Origin: Gammaproteobacteria bacterium
GTDB lineage: Bacteria; Pseudomonadota; Gammaproteobacteria; Pseudomonadales; Azotimanducaceae
DNA length: 45,000 nucleotides
Assembly: GCA_009839505.1 (NCBI GenBank)
Contig: VXPO01000005.1
Coordinates: 1-45,000, forward strand
Direction: 5' to 3'
Under the pieces are notes generated by a model that saw nothing but the letters and a program-made list of their open reading frames with translations, was not told the DNA's origin and searched no databases. This document shows, in pieces, positions 17,449 through 26,785 of the stretch. Position numbers and translations under genes: made by a program. Each line of letters opens with the position of its first letter. Position 1 is the first letter of the stretch.

Positions 17449-17730
17449 GTGGCCGACGACAAGGGCCTGACCAACCACGAGATCACCATCGCGCTTGCCG
17501 GCGGGGCGATGCTGGGACCGTTTCGAGCGACATGGAGTACAGAGATCATCAGCGACGTACGCGAACTCACGAAGGACTACGACGCCTTCCTCCAGGGGGG
17601 TGAGCAGAAGCGTTTCAAGTACCACTTGCACGATCCCTCGACCCATGTCTCGCACTCGCTCCTCCTCGACTTCAACCATGTGACGGCGATCTACGACCGC
17701 GTGGTGCTACACGAACGCCACCGGGATTGA
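17449..17730 (+). CDS. small hypothetical protein
   Basis: 93 residues, soluble, with an acidic-basic mixture and two histidine-rich stretches (KYHLHDPSTHVSHS and VVLHERHRD). GTG at 17449 has GGAG seven bases upstream; the frame extends to a GTG at 17410. No family recognised. It ends 28 bases before the Gfo/Idh/MocA gene and may be the first gene of that operon. Confidence 0.5.
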   Translation: MADDKGLTNHEITIALAGGAMLGPFRATWSTEIISDVRELTKDYDAFLQGGEQKRFKYHLHDPSTHVSHSLLLDFNHVTAIYDRVVLHERHRD

Positions 17731-17758
17731 GCGACGCCGTCGTCGCATCGTGTCCAGG

Positions 17759-18856
<1,098 letters not shown>

Positions 18857-18899
18857 ACGGCGAAGGCTTCAGAAGGGAAGACAGAACTTAAGGGGAATC

Positions 18900-19580
18900 A
18901 TGGGACGCGTATTCATAACGTGGGGCGGTTGGAACGGCCACGAGCCGGAACAGACGGCTGACATCTTCGCGAACGTCCTCGAAGCCGAGGGTCACGATGT
19001 CACCGTCACCGACCGGTTGGAACCCCTTGCCGACGAGGACTTCATGGCGGACTTAGACCTCGTGGTCCCGGTGTGGACCATGTCGCAGATCGGCCGCGAC
19101 CAGGAGGCGGGGCTGCTCAAGGCGATCCGCGCGGGCACGGGATGCGCGGGCTGGCACGGCGGCATGGCGGATTCGTTCCGCAACAACGTCGAGTATCAGT
19201 TCATGGTTGGCGGCCAGTTCATCTGCCATCCCGGCGGCATCATCGACTACGAGGTCAACATCGCCAGCAGCGACCCCATCGTCCGTGGTCTCGACGACTT
19301 CGAGATGCAATCCGAGCAGTACTTCATGCATGTCGACCCGTCCAACGAGGTGCTCGCGACCACGACCTTCAAGGGCGAGCACTGGGGCATCGACTGGGTC
19401 CGCGGCGTAACCATGCCGGTGGCGTGGAAGAAGCGCTACGGGGCAGGACGGGTCTTCTACAGCTCGCTCGGCCATGTGGCGTCGGACTTCGACGTGCCCG
19501 AGGCCAAGGAGATCATGCGCCGCGGCTGTCTGTGGGCCATGCGGGGCGCGACCGCTTCGCCAAATCTCCCGAGGAACTAG
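18900..19580 (+). CDS. ThuA-like domain protein
   Basis: 226 residues. Class I glutamine-amidotransferase-like fold of the ThuA family: [16 protein letters not shown] at the start, [14 protein letters not shown], then [16 protein letters not shown] and [10 protein letters not shown], and a C-terminal [13 protein letters not shown]. Known ThuA members work with Gfo/Idh dehydrogenases in trehalose and related disaccharide use, and many occur with PQQ or cytochrome domains. The ATG at 18900 follows AAGGGG by four bases. Middle gene of a likely sugar-oxidation operon. Confidence 0.88.
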   Translation: MGRVFITWGGWNGHEPEQTADIFANVLEAEGHDVTVTDRLEPLADEDFMADLDLVVPVWTMSQIGRDQEAGLLKAIRAGTGCAGWHGGMADSFRNNVEYQFMVGGQFICHPGGIIDYEVNIASSDPIVRGLDDFEMQSEQYFMHVDPSNEVLATTTFKGEHWGIDWVRGVTMPVAWKKRYGAGRVFYSSLGHVASDFDVPEAKEIMRRGCLWAMRGATASPNLPRN

Positions 19581-19620
19581 AATCCGTGAGTAGCGCTGAT
19601 GTTTACACGCAGGTTGGATC

Positions 19621-19680
19621 TGGCAATACGCTTGGAGTCGCTTTTGGTCGCGTCGCGTACTCGCGAGGCGCACTAGCGGT
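19621..19680 (-). repeat. dispersed repeat, copy A
   Basis: About 60 bp whose reverse complement matches 29980-30039. The best-conserved part is ACCGCTAGTGCGCC followed by TCGCGAGTACGCGACGCG, 29 of 32 bases identical in the other copy. It lies in the 98-bp gap before the cytochrome/PQQ gene and ends on that gene's GTG start codon. Confidence 0.55.
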
Positions 19681-21211
19681 GAGCACGTCTGGGCTGATCA
19701 ACCGGCTGGCGGGATTCGTCCTGCTGCTCGGAATCACCGCGTGTGGGGTCGAGGAGGTCGAGGGCTTCGAGCGTCTCTATCACAGCCATTGCGCGGTCTG
19801 CCACGGCGCGAAGCTGGAGGGCGCCGCCCAGGGCACGCCCTTGGTCGGCATCGACCTGGCGTACGGCGAGGGCATCGAGAACATCGCCCGGAGCATTGCC
19901 GCCGGGATGCCGGACCGGGGCATGCCGACGTGGTCCGAGACCCTCTCGGAGACGCAGATCAGGAGCCTTGCCATCTTCATCGCCGAAGAACGCGCGAATA
20001 CGACCTTCGGCGACTTCCGCATCGAGACGCCGCTTGTTGTGCCGGCGGAGGTGGTCCGGACGTCGCTGCACGACTTCGGCCTCGAGGTCGTCGCCGATGG
20101 GCTCGACCCGCTCCCCTACGCCATCGCACCTTTGCCGGATGGCCGCATCCTGCTCACCGAGAAGATGCGCGGCCTCTCTGTCGTCTCCGCTGCCGGCGAG
20201 CAATCAGACCTGGTGCCCGGGGCACCCGTCGGCCACGGGGGTGCCGTACAGTTCGGCCCGCTTCAGTACGGCAACGGCTGGGTCCTCGACGTCGCCCTGC
20301 ATCCCGACTACGCGGACAACCACTGGATCTATCTCAGCTACGGTGACCGCTGCGAAGACTGCGCCGCCCAGAGTCGATGGGGACCGGCGTCGATGACCAA
20401 GCTGATCCGCGGTCGCCTGCGCGACGGAACGTGGACGGACCAAGAGACCATCTTCGAAGTGGACAAGGCGTTCTACAACTCGGCCACCGATATGGCGACG
20501 GGCGGACGGATCTGTTTCGACGACGCCGGTCACGTCTTCCTGAGCCTCGGCATGAAAGCCGGTGAACGACAGGTACAAAGGCTCGATCTGCCGGAAGGCA
20601 AGATCCACCGCATGCACGACGACGGGCGCGTACCCGAGGACAATCCCTTCGTCGACGAGCCGGGCGCGTTTCCGACCATCTGGACCCTGGGCCATCGCAG
20701 TCCCCACGGTCTCGAGTTCGACTTGGCGTCGGGTGAGCTATGGAGCACCGAGATGGGGCCCCGGGGCGGCGACGAGATCAACAGGCTGATCGCCGGCGGC
20801 AACTACGGCTGGCCGCTCACCTCGAAAGGGGTGCACTACAACGGCCGCCCGGTGGACGGCCGGGGGCTCGGCATCGACTTCGATCTCGCCGACTTGGAAC
20901 AGCCCGTGGTCGACCTCACGCCGTCGGTGGCAGTATCGAGCTTCGTGTTCTACGACGGCGACGCGTTTCCCGAATGGCGCAACCACGCCCTCGTTGGGTC
21001 GCTGAAGGGATCCGATGTGGTCCGGTTCGTATTCGAGGACGGCGAGGAGATGGAACGCGAAACCCTGATCGAGGATCTCGCCCGGATCCGCGACATAGAA
21101 ACGGGGCCCGGAGGCGTCATCTACCTCCTGCTCGAACACGCCTCGGGGGGCCAGATCGTGCGCATGACTCCTGCAGCGAGAGAGAACGGCGGGGGGGACG
21201 CCGATGCCTGA
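19679..21211 (+). CDS. lipoprotein cytochrome c fused to PQQ-type sorbosone/glucose dehydrogenase
   Basis: 510 residues. Signal peptide with lipobox GITAC (Cys22), so a membrane-anchored periplasmic lipoprotein; a class I cytochrome c domain (about 28-110) with heme motif CAVCH (Cys38, Cys41, His42) and probable Met ligand in GMPDRGMPTW; then a six-bladed GSDH/sorbosone-dehydrogenase beta-propeller (about 135-500) with LDVALHPDYADNHWIYLSY, LGHRSPHGLEFD and STEMGPRGGDEINRL, the typical PQQ/Ca-site strings. It should oxidise an aldose or sugar derivative in the periplasm and pass electrons to its own heme. GTG at 19679 gives the clean lipoprotein signal; the frame extends upstream without a signal. 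Last gene of the Gfo/ThuA cluster. Confidence 0.9.
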   Translation: MSTSGLINRLAGFVLLLGITACGVEEVEGFERLYHSHCAVCHGAKLEGAAQGTPLVGIDLAYGEGIENIARSIAAGMPDRGMPTWSETLSETQIRSLAIFIAEERANTTFGDFRIETPLVVPAEVVRTSLHDFGLEVVADGLDPLPYAIAPLPDGRILLTEKMRGLSVVSAAGEQSDLVPGAPVGHGGAVQFGPLQYGNGWVLDVALHPDYADNHWIYLSYGDRCEDCAAQSRWGPASMTKLIRGRLRDGTWTDQETIFEVDKAFYNSATDMATGGRICFDDAGHVFLSLGMKAGERQVQRLDLPEGKIHRMHDDGRVPEDNPFVDEPGAFPTIWTLGHRSPHGLEFDLASGELWSTEMGPRGGDEINRLIAGGNYGWPLTSKGVHYNGRPVDGRGLGIDFDLADLEQPVVDLTPSVAVSSFVFYDGDAFPEWRNHALVGSLKGSDVVRFVFEDGEEMERETLIEDLARIRDIETGPGGVIYLLLEHASGGQIVRMTPAARENGGGDADA

Positions 21212-21255
21212 GGACGGAATCGTGCATGAGCGCAGGTTGCAGGGGCCCAAGTAAG

Positions 21256-21293
21256 GCGGTTCACGAGGGGGAGCGTCCGTCCGGACAAACCGC
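21256..21293. terminator. weak inverted repeat between convergent genes
   Basis: GCGGTT (21256-21261) pairs with AACCGC (21288-21293) around an inner palindrome GTCCGGAC. It lies between the stop of the PQQ dehydrogenase and the end of the RHH gene; no U-tract. Confidence 0.3.
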
Positions 21294-21319
21294 AATCCGC
21301 GGTCGTCGATCAGACCTCC

Positions 21320-21577
21320 CTAGAATCCCTCGTCTTGTTCCTTGAGCCGCCTAATCTCGTCCTCGGCATCGTGACCGGCGAACAGCTCGAATAGTCGCTC
21401 GAGCGTCTGTACCCGCTCTCGTCGCTTGACCGGTGACATGCCCAACTCGGCGTCGCGTTGTCTTACCAGTGCGCGACGAATCGCTTCAGAAACGGAACAG
21501 TCGTAGCGGACGGCGAGTTGACGCGCTGCCGTTCGCGCCGGGTCGTCGAGAATGATGGTCGTTCTCGTGGGCATCAT
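21320..21577 (-). CDS. ribbon-helix-helix protein, orphan antitoxin-like
   Basis: 85 residues. The first half is a ribbon-helix-helix DNA-binding domain: TRTTIILDD beta strand, then ARTAARQLAVRYDCSVSEAIRRALV. The rest is a charged helix (RERVQTLERLFELFAGHDAEDEIRRLKEQDEG) like the toxin-neutralising tails of VapB/CopG-type antitoxins. No toxin gene follows: the next 108 bases downstream are non-coding and upstream there is no partner on the same strand. Two adjacent ATGs (21577 and 21574) could start it. It may be a solitary regulator or a relic of a toxin-antitoxin pair. Confidence 0.75.
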   Translation of the reverse strand: MMPTRTTIILDDPARTAARQLAVRYDCSVSEAIRRALVRQRDAELGMSPVKRRERVQTLERLFELFAGHDAEDEIRRLKEQDEGF

Positions 21578-21749
21578 TTGTGGCTCTCATCGGCACACAT
21601 TTTGTGTTTACCTCGATTCTTCCGCTGATTCGATCAAGAAAGCAACGGACTGGCTGTCCAAGCGGCTGCAGCTGTTCTAGCTCAGACACATTTGGCACTG
21701 AGCCCGGTACAGCAGCTTTACTGACACCAACACGGAGCGCACAATCGCC
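21578..21749. other. intergenic region of lower GC
   Basis: 172 bp, visibly more AT-rich than its neighbours (TTTTGTGTTTACCTCG near its left end). It separates the divergent RHH gene and the small ORF at 21750 and probably contains their promoters. No RNA gene recognised. Confidence 0.4.
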
Positions 21750-22061
21750 GTGGACTTCTTGAGTAGAGCAAAGCCCGTGAACCCGGTGGTCGCGCGCAAC
21801 GAGATCGAGCCGCTGTTGAGCGAGTTGATTCGCCAGTTGTCCGCCGAGGGGAGGGCTACGGAGCAGGCGATCTACCGGCGCATCCGCAAGTCGTTGTGTG
21901 ATGCCAGCAACGCGTGCGAATTGAATCGGCCGTTCACCGACCTGTCGACCATGGCGCAGGTGGGACCCAACGAATCGGGGGACGCGAGCGTGCTCTTGGC
22001 ACGCATCCTTGAGAAGGCTGGAACCCTCGTACTGCCCGTGGAGACGCCGATCGTCCACTGA
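21750..22061 (+). CDS. small hypothetical protein
   Basis: 103 residues from a GTG start; a shorter product from GTG 21777 is possible. Predicted mostly helical in the first half (RNEIEPLLSELIRQL and ATEQAIYRRIRKSL). No recognised family. It is convergent with the acyl-CoA dehydrogenase pair and lies in a patch of lower GC next to the orphan RHH gene, so it could belong to a small acquired segment. Confidence 0.45.
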   Translation: MDFLSRAKPVNPVVARNEIEPLLSELIRQLSAEGRATEQAIYRRIRKSLCDASNACELNRPFTDLSTMAQVGPNESGDASVLLARILEKAGTLVLPVETPIVH

Positions 22062-22110
22062 CCTTGGTAGGTCGACCGTCTGAACAGTGTCGGCTCCCAC
22101 CAGAGCGGCG

Positions 22111-23319
22111 CTAACGTCCCGTGGGCACCTCGTTGAACGGAATCCCCTTGTCGACGCGCACATCCTGGGGCAGGCCGAGAACCCGCTCGGAAAGGATGTT
22201 CAGCATGATCTCGTCGCTGCCGCCGGCGATGCGTCCGCCGGGCGCACCCATGAAGGTTGCCTGGTACATGCCGCGGGCCTCGGCGTGGGCCGGATCCGAG
22301 ATGGCGCCGGAGAGTTCCAGGAGGTCCATCGCGAAGGATGCCATGTCCTGGGCCTTGGACGCCGCGACGAGCTTGCCGATGGAGTTCTCGGGACCCGGGG
22401 TGTCGCCCCGCGACAGAGCGGACAGTGCCCGGTAGCCCGTGTACTTGAGGCCCGTCTCCTGGGCGTACCAGGTGGCGAGCTTGGCGCGCACGTTGCGGTC
22501 GCGAATCGCGGGTTCGCCGTCGATCTCCACCTTGCGGGCCAGATCGAACACTTGGGAGAAGCCAACGCCGCCACCGCCGCCGCCGATGGCCATGCGTTCG
22601 TTCATCAGCGTGGTCAGCGCCACCTGCCAACCCTGGCCGACGGCGCCGAGGCGCTGGTCGTCGGGCACCCGCACGTCGTTGAAGAAGACCTCGTTGAAGT
22701 TGGCACCGCCGGAGATCTGCTTGATCGGCCGGATCTCGATGCCGGGCGACTTCATGTCGAGGAAGAAATAGGACAGGCCCTTGTGCTTGGGCACCGTGGG
22801 GTCGGTGCGCAGGACGATTATTCCGTAGTCGGAATAGTGCGCTCCGGAGGTCCAGATCTTCTGGCCGTTGATGATCCACTCGTCGCCGTCCTTCTCGGCA
22901 CGGGTGCGCAGGGCCGCCAGGTCCGATCCGCCGGCCGGCTCGCTGAACAACTGGCACCAGATGTGTTCGCCGGAGGCGAGCGGCGGCAGGTGTTCCCGCT
23001 TGTGTTCTTCGCTCGCCCACGCCATGAGGGTGGGAGCGGCCATGCCCTGGCCGATGCCGAACACGCTGCCCGGCGTCGGGAACCTGCCCTCTTCCTGGTT
23101 CCAGATCACCTGTTCGATGGCGCTGGCGCCGCGCCCGCCGTATTCCTCCGGCCAGCGGATGCAGGCCCACCCGGCGTCGTACTTGCGCTTCTGCCAGAGC
23201 TTGGCGGCCTCGACCTCGTCCAAACCCTCGAGTTCCTCGCGTGCTGGAACGTTGGCCTCGAGCCAGGCGCGAGCCTCCGCGCGAAAAGCCGCTTCCTCGG
23301 CATTGTCGTTGAAGTCCAT
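22111..23319 (-). CDS. acyl-CoA dehydrogenase (subunit 1 of an adjacent pair)
   Basis: 402 residues, FAD-dependent acyl-CoA dehydrogenase of the FadE type used in fatty acid, sterol side-chain or aromatic acid breakdown. Seen: RWPEEYGGRGAS, QLFSEPAGGSDLA (flavin/substrate loop), INGQKIWTSGAHYSDYGI, and a C-terminus with GGRIAGGSDEIMLNILSERVLGLP in place of the common GGTNEIQ. A glycine run (IGGGGGGVGF) follows MNERMA near residue 250. The ATG at 23319 is preceded by GAGGAG. Its partner lies immediately upstream (18 bp). Confidence 0.92.
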   Translation of the reverse strand: MDFNDNAEEAAFRAEARAWLEANVPAREELEGLDEVEAAKLWQKRKYDAGWACIRWPEEYGGRGASAIEQVIWNQEEGRFPTPGSVFGIGQGMAAPTLMAWASEEHKREHLPPLASGEHIWCQLFSEPAGGSDLAALRTRAEKDGDEWIINGQKIWTSGAHYSDYGIIVLRTDPTVPKHKGLSYFFLDMKSPGIEIRPIKQISGGANFNEVFFNDVRVPDDQRLGAVGQGWQVALTTLMNERMAIGGGGGGVGFSQVFDLARKVEIDGEPAIRDRNVRAKLATWYAQETGLKYTGYRALSALSRGDTPGPENSIGKLVAASKAQDMASFAMDLLELSGAISDPAHAEARGMYQATFMGAPGGRIAGGSDEIMLNILSERVLGLPQDVRVDKGIPFNEVPTGR

Positions 23320-23337
23320 GATGTGCTCCTCGAATTC

Positions 23338-24453
23338 CTACGCGGCTGGCCGGTCGCGTTCCATGGCGCCGATCAGCTTGTCCTGCCAGGTCGCCTCGCT
23401 GCCGATGTTGACGGACAGGAGCTTGGCGCGGCGGTAGTGGAACTGGCAGTCGAATTCCCAGGTGAACCCCATGCCGCCGTGGGTCTGGATGTTCTCCTTC
23501 GACGCGTAGTAGTAGGCCTGGGTCGCGCTGACCCGCGCCGTCGCGGCCGCTACGGGAAGTTCGTCGGCGTCGGTGTCCAGCGCCCAGGCGCCGTAGTAGC
23601 AGTTCGCCCGTGCCAGCGTGTTCTTGACGTAGGCGTGGGCGAGCTTGTGCTTGATGGCCTGGTAGCTGGCGATGGGGCGACCGAAAGCGTAGCGCTCCAA
23701 GGCGTACTCCTTGGCCATTTCCAGTGCGGCGTTCGCACCGCCCACCTGTTCCCAGGCGAATAGCACGGCCGCGCGGTCGAGCAGCCGCTGGGTCGTCGTC
23801 CAGCCTTCGCCGTGGGTGCCGAGCGGTTCCGCCGCGTCGTCGGCGAAGGTGATCTTGGCGTGAGAGCGGGTGGGATCCAGGGTGCCGACCGATTGCGAAT
23901 CGACCCCGTCGAGTTCGGCGAGGTGGAGACTGGCACCGTCGCCGGCATCGGATCGTGCGACCACCACGGCGAAGTCGGCGACATCGCCGTCCGCGACGGG
24001 AATCTTGACGCCGGTGAGTGCGCCGGACGCAGCGGTAGCGAGCTTGTCGGCTCTCGGTTGCCCCGGCCCTTCGCCCAACGCAAAGGTGCCTATCACATCA
24101 CCCGTGGCCAGCCGCGGCAGCCACTTCTCCTTCTGCGCTTCGCTACCCGCCATGAGCAGTGCTTCCGTTGCCAGGTACACGGAGGACGAGAAGGGCACCG
24201 GCGCAATGGCCCGTCCGAGTTCTTCCGCGATGACACTGAGTTCGAGGTACGACAGGCCCAACCCACCGTACGCCTCGGGAATCACCGAGGCCGTCCAGCC
24301 GAGTTCCGCGATCTTGCGCCAAAGTTCGTCGTCGTAGGGGCGGTCGTCATCGTCCAGGATGGCGCGAACGGTCGACGTCGGGCAGGCCTCCTGCAAGAAG
24401 CCGAGTGCCTGCTCGCGGAGCAAGTTCTGCTCGTCGGAGAATTCGAAGTTCAC
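23338..24453 (-). CDS. acyl-CoA dehydrogenase (subunit 2 of an adjacent pair)
   Basis: 371 residues, the shorter partner. N-terminal FEFSDEQNLLREQALGFL, IPEAYGGLGLSYLELSVIAEELGRA, a reduced middle domain, then MAKEYALERYAFGRPIASYQAIKHKLA and IQTHGGMGFTWEFDCQFHYRRAK. Short acyl-CoA dehydrogenases encoded next to a full-length one are known to form alpha2-beta2 enzymes (for example the mycobacterial steroid side-chain enzymes), and that arrangement is likely here. GTG at 24453 (VNFEFSDEQN) is the natural N-terminus; the longer open frame upstream has no acyl-CoA dehydrogenase sequence. Confidence 0.9.
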   Translation of the reverse strand: MNFEFSDEQNLLREQALGFLQEACPTSTVRAILDDDDRPYDDELWRKIAELGWTASVIPEAYGGLGLSYLELSVIAEELGRAIAPVPFSSSVYLATEALLMAGSEAQKEKWLPRLATGDVIGTFALGEGPGQPRADKLATAASGALTGVKIPVADGDVADFAVVVARSDAGDGASLHLAELDGVDSQSVGTLDPTRSHAKITFADDAAEPLGTHGEGWTTTQRLLDRAAVLFAWEQVGGANAALEMAKEYALERYAFGRPIASYQAIKHKLAHAYVKNTLARANCYYGAWALDTDADELPVAAATARVSATQAYYYASKENIQTHGGMGFTWEFDCQFHYRRAKLLSVNIGSEATWQDKLIGAMERDRPAA

Positions 24454-24496
24454 GGTGGTTGTTTCTCCAGGCTGTGGTGGGAACGCGGGGAGCGCG

Positions 24497-24502
24497 ATTG
24501 TA
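24497..24502 (-). promoter_or_regulatory. possible -10 box of the acyl-CoA dehydrogenase pair
   Basis: Reads TACAAT on the minus strand (5 of 6 to consensus), 44 bases before the GTG at 24453. A matching -35 is not clear. Confidence 0.4.
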
Positions 24503-24582
24503 ACCGTCTCCTTTGCGACGTGTTGCGGATCGAAGCGGACCTCGCTCGGGGTCCGGCCCAACCCCCGCCGTCCTACCACCCC

Positions 24583-24616
24583 GTCGGACTTTGCCGCCGG
24601 CGCGCCGAAGTCCGAC
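24583..24616. promoter_or_regulatory. inverted repeat, candidate operator
   Basis: GTCGGACTT (24583-24591) and AAGTCCGAC (24608-24616) are perfect 9-bp arms separated by 16 bases that include the palindrome GGCGCGCC. It lies between the divergent acyl-CoA dehydrogenase operon and the small ORF/NAD synthase genes, over the -35 position of the plus-strand promoter at 24621, as expected for a repressor site. Confidence 0.5.
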
Positions 24617-24620
24617 AGGC

Positions 24621-24629
24621 TGCTACGAT
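24621..24629 (+). promoter_or_regulatory. extended -10 promoter giving a leaderless or nearly leaderless start
   Basis: TGCTACGAT is an extended -10 with TACGAT at 24624-24629. The ATG of the next ORF is at 24636, where transcription would be expected to begin, so that ORF may be translated without a leader. Confidence 0.4.
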
Positions 24630-24635
24630 TGCGAA

Positions 24636-24836
24636 ATGACGAAATCGGTTGATAGTCCGCACATCGAGCCGGCGGGTGATGACGCGCACACGGACGCGAA
24701 GGCGCGCCGAACACCGGTCGCGGTGGAGTTGGCCTTCGACCGCCGGGCGCGAATGATCCGGCTGGTCGGCTACGCGGGCACGTGCGCTGGGTTGATGACC
24801 GTGCGGGAACTGCACGTGGCCCGCCGTAGGGACTGA
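24636..24836 (+). CDS. small hypothetical protein upstream of NAD synthase
   Basis: 66 residues (MTKSVDSPHIEPAGDD start). Acidic N-terminal half, basic C-terminal half (FDRRARMIRLVGYAG and ELHVARRRD). No family recognised. It ends three bases before the NAD+ synthase start, so if real it is co-transcribed and translationally linked to it. The frame continues open upstream, so the start is judged only by the promoter position. Confidence 0.45.
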   Translation: MTKSVDSPHIEPAGDDAHTDAKARRTPVAVELAFDRRARMIRLVGYAGTCAGLMTVRELHVARRRD

Positions 24837-24839
24837 TCC

Positions 24840-26780
24840 ATGGTCCGAGGTTTAGCGACTGACTATCGGGAATTCGGATTCGTCAAGGTCGCGGCCGCAT
24901 CGCCGCCCGTGGTCATTGCGGACCCCGTGGCCAATGCCGAGTCGATCATGGCGGCATACGGTAACGCCCCGGACGACGCGGCGATCCTGCTGCTACCGGA
25001 ACTCTCCGTCACTGGGTACACCTGCGAGGATCTGTTCGCCACGGCGGACCTGCGCCGGGCGACGTCGTCCGCCCTCGGGTCGATCGCGGAAGCCACGGGT
25101 GAACGTGTTCTCGTTGTCGGCGCGCCGTGGTGGCTTGATGACGGTCGCATCCTCAACTGCGCGTTCGTCTGTCGTGACGGTCGTATTCTCGGCGCCGTGC
25201 CCAAGGTGGCCCAACCGAACTACGAGGAGTTCTATGAGAAGCGATGGTTCGCCTCCGGCGCGGACATCGCCTTGGACGTCGAACACGACTTGGGGACGTT
25301 TCCACTGGGCACCGGCTTGGTGTTTAAGCTGGGCGACACGGCCTTCGGCATCGAGATCTGCGAGGATCTTTGGGCACCCAGTCCGCCGAGCGCCGATCTA
25401 GCTCTCGCCGGCGCGGAAATCCTGCTGAACCTCTCCGCCAGCACCGAACTGGTTGCCAAGGCGGACTACCGGCGTGATCTCGTCCGCACCCAAAGTGCGC
25501 GGACCCTGTCCGGCTACGTATACGCCGGAGCGGGTCCCAGCGAGTCGACCAAGGACGTGGTCTTTGGCGGCCATCTGGTGGCGGCGGAGAACGGTCGGAT
25601 GCTCGGTGAGTCGTCGCGTTTCGATCTTGACGGCACAGTCCTGACGGTGGAAATCGACTGCGAGCGCCTCCGCCACGACCGGGTGCGCAACACGACCTTC
25701 GCCCAGAGTTGGCGGCCATCGCCGCCGGTGTTGGTGGACGCGGGTTCGCCACCGTCGTTGCCGACGCTCGCCCGGGCGTATCCACGCCAGCCGTTCGTGC
25801 CGTCGGACGAGACTGAACTCGATGCCCGGGCGCGGGAGATTCTCGCCATCCAGGCCACCGGACTCGCGCGCCGGGTGAAGGCATCCGATGCGAAACGGCT
25901 GGTGATCGGCCTGTCCGGCGGCCTCGACTCCAGCCTGGCGTACCTGGTGTGCCTCGACACTCTCGATGCCCTTGAGTTGCCTCCGTCGACGGTGTGTGCA
26001 CTGACCATGCCGGGTCCGGGGACGACCCGGCACACCCTGGCCTCGGCGCGCGAACTGGCGCGCACCACGGGCGTCGAACTGCGCGAGATTCCCATCGAGG
26101 CGGCCGTCGAACAGCACCTCGCCGACATCGCCCATCCCGGGGATGCCGACGTCACCTTCGAGAACGTCCAGGCCCGCGAGCGTACGCAGATTCTGTTCGA
26201 CACCGCCAACCTCACCGACGGCATCGTCGTCGGCACCGGCGACCTGTCGGAGCTCGCCTTGGGGTGGTGCACGTTCAACGCCGACCAGATGGCGAGCTAC
26301 AACGTCAATGCCGGCGTGCCAAAGACACTGATCGCGTACCTCGTGCGCTGGTACGCCCGTCACCGCGCCGACGAGGAGTTGCGCGCGATCCTCGAACGGG
26401 TTCTGGACACGCCCATCACGCCTGAACTGGTACCGTCCGAGGATGGCGAGATCGCACAGCGGACCGAGGAGATCATCGGCCCGTACGAGCTGCACGACTT
26501 CTTCCTGTTTCACTTCCTGCGCAGCGGCGCGGGTGCGGCGAAGATCTTCGCGCTGGCGACGCGGGCCTTCGGCGCCGACTATCCGCCAGCCGAGATCAAG
26601 CATTGGCTCGGCGTCTTCTTTCGCCGGTTCTTCGCGCAGCAGTTCAAACGCACTACCTTGCCACCGGGACCGAAAGTCGGCACCGTCAGCCTGTCTCCCC
26701 GGGGAGACTGGCGGATGCCCGACGAAGCGAGTGCCGGGGCGCTATTGGCCGCGATCGACAACATTCGAATCGACGAGTAA
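24840..26780 (+). CDS. nadE: glutamine-dependent NAD+ synthase
   Basis: 646 residues, two-domain enzyme: an N-terminal nitrilase-type glutaminase feeds ammonia to a C-terminal NAD synthetase that amidates nicotinate adenine dinucleotide. Glutaminase triad: Glu54 in LLLPELSVTGYTCEDL, Lys122 in AVPKVAQPNYEEFYEKRWF, Cys174 in GIEICEDLW. Synthetase P-loop SGGLDSS at 359-365. Other landmarks are TANLTDGIVVGTGDLSELALGW and YNVNAGVPKTLIAYLVRW. The length fits the long glutamine-dependent class. The ATG is three bases after the upstream small ORF and no strong ribosome site is seen. Confidence 0.96.
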   Translation: MVRGLATDYREFGFVKVAAASPPVVIADPVANAESIMAAYGNAPDDAAILLLPELSVTGYTCEDLFATADLRRATSSALGSIAEATGERVLVVGAPWWLDDGRILNCAFVCRDGRILGAVPKVAQPNYEEFYEKRWFASGADIALDVEHDLGTFPLGTGLVFKLGDTAFGIEICEDLWAPSPPSADLALAGAEILLNLSASTELVAKADYRRDLVRTQSARTLSGYVYAGAGPSESTKDVVFGGHLVAAENGRMLGESSRFDLDGTVLTVEIDCERLRHDRVRNTTFAQSWRPSPPVLVDAGSPPSLPTLARAYPRQPFVPSDETELDARAREILAIQATGLARRVKASDAKRLVIGLSGGLDSSLAYLVCLDTLDALELPPSTVCALTMPGPGTTRHTLASARELARTTGVELREIPIEAAVEQHLADIAHPGDADVTFENVQARERTQILFDTANLTDGIVVGTGDLSELALGWCTFNADQMASYNVNAGVPKTLIAYLVRWYARHRADEELRAILERVLDTPITPELVPSEDGEIAQRTEEIIGPYELHDFFLFHFLRSGAGAAKIFALATRAFGADYPPAEIKHWLGVFFRRFFAQQFKRTTLPPGPKVGTVSLSPRGDWRMPDEASAGALLAAIDNIRIDE

Positions 26781-26785
26781 CAGCC

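Noticed and set aside
21320-21577. A complete type II toxin-antitoxin module
   Set aside because: No toxin-like gene lies up- or downstream on the same strand; only the RHH protein can be supported.
22087-23763. 558-codon plus-strand frame opposite the acyl-CoA dehydrogenases
   Set aside because: Antisense shadow; both minus-strand frames match acyl-CoA dehydrogenases end to end.
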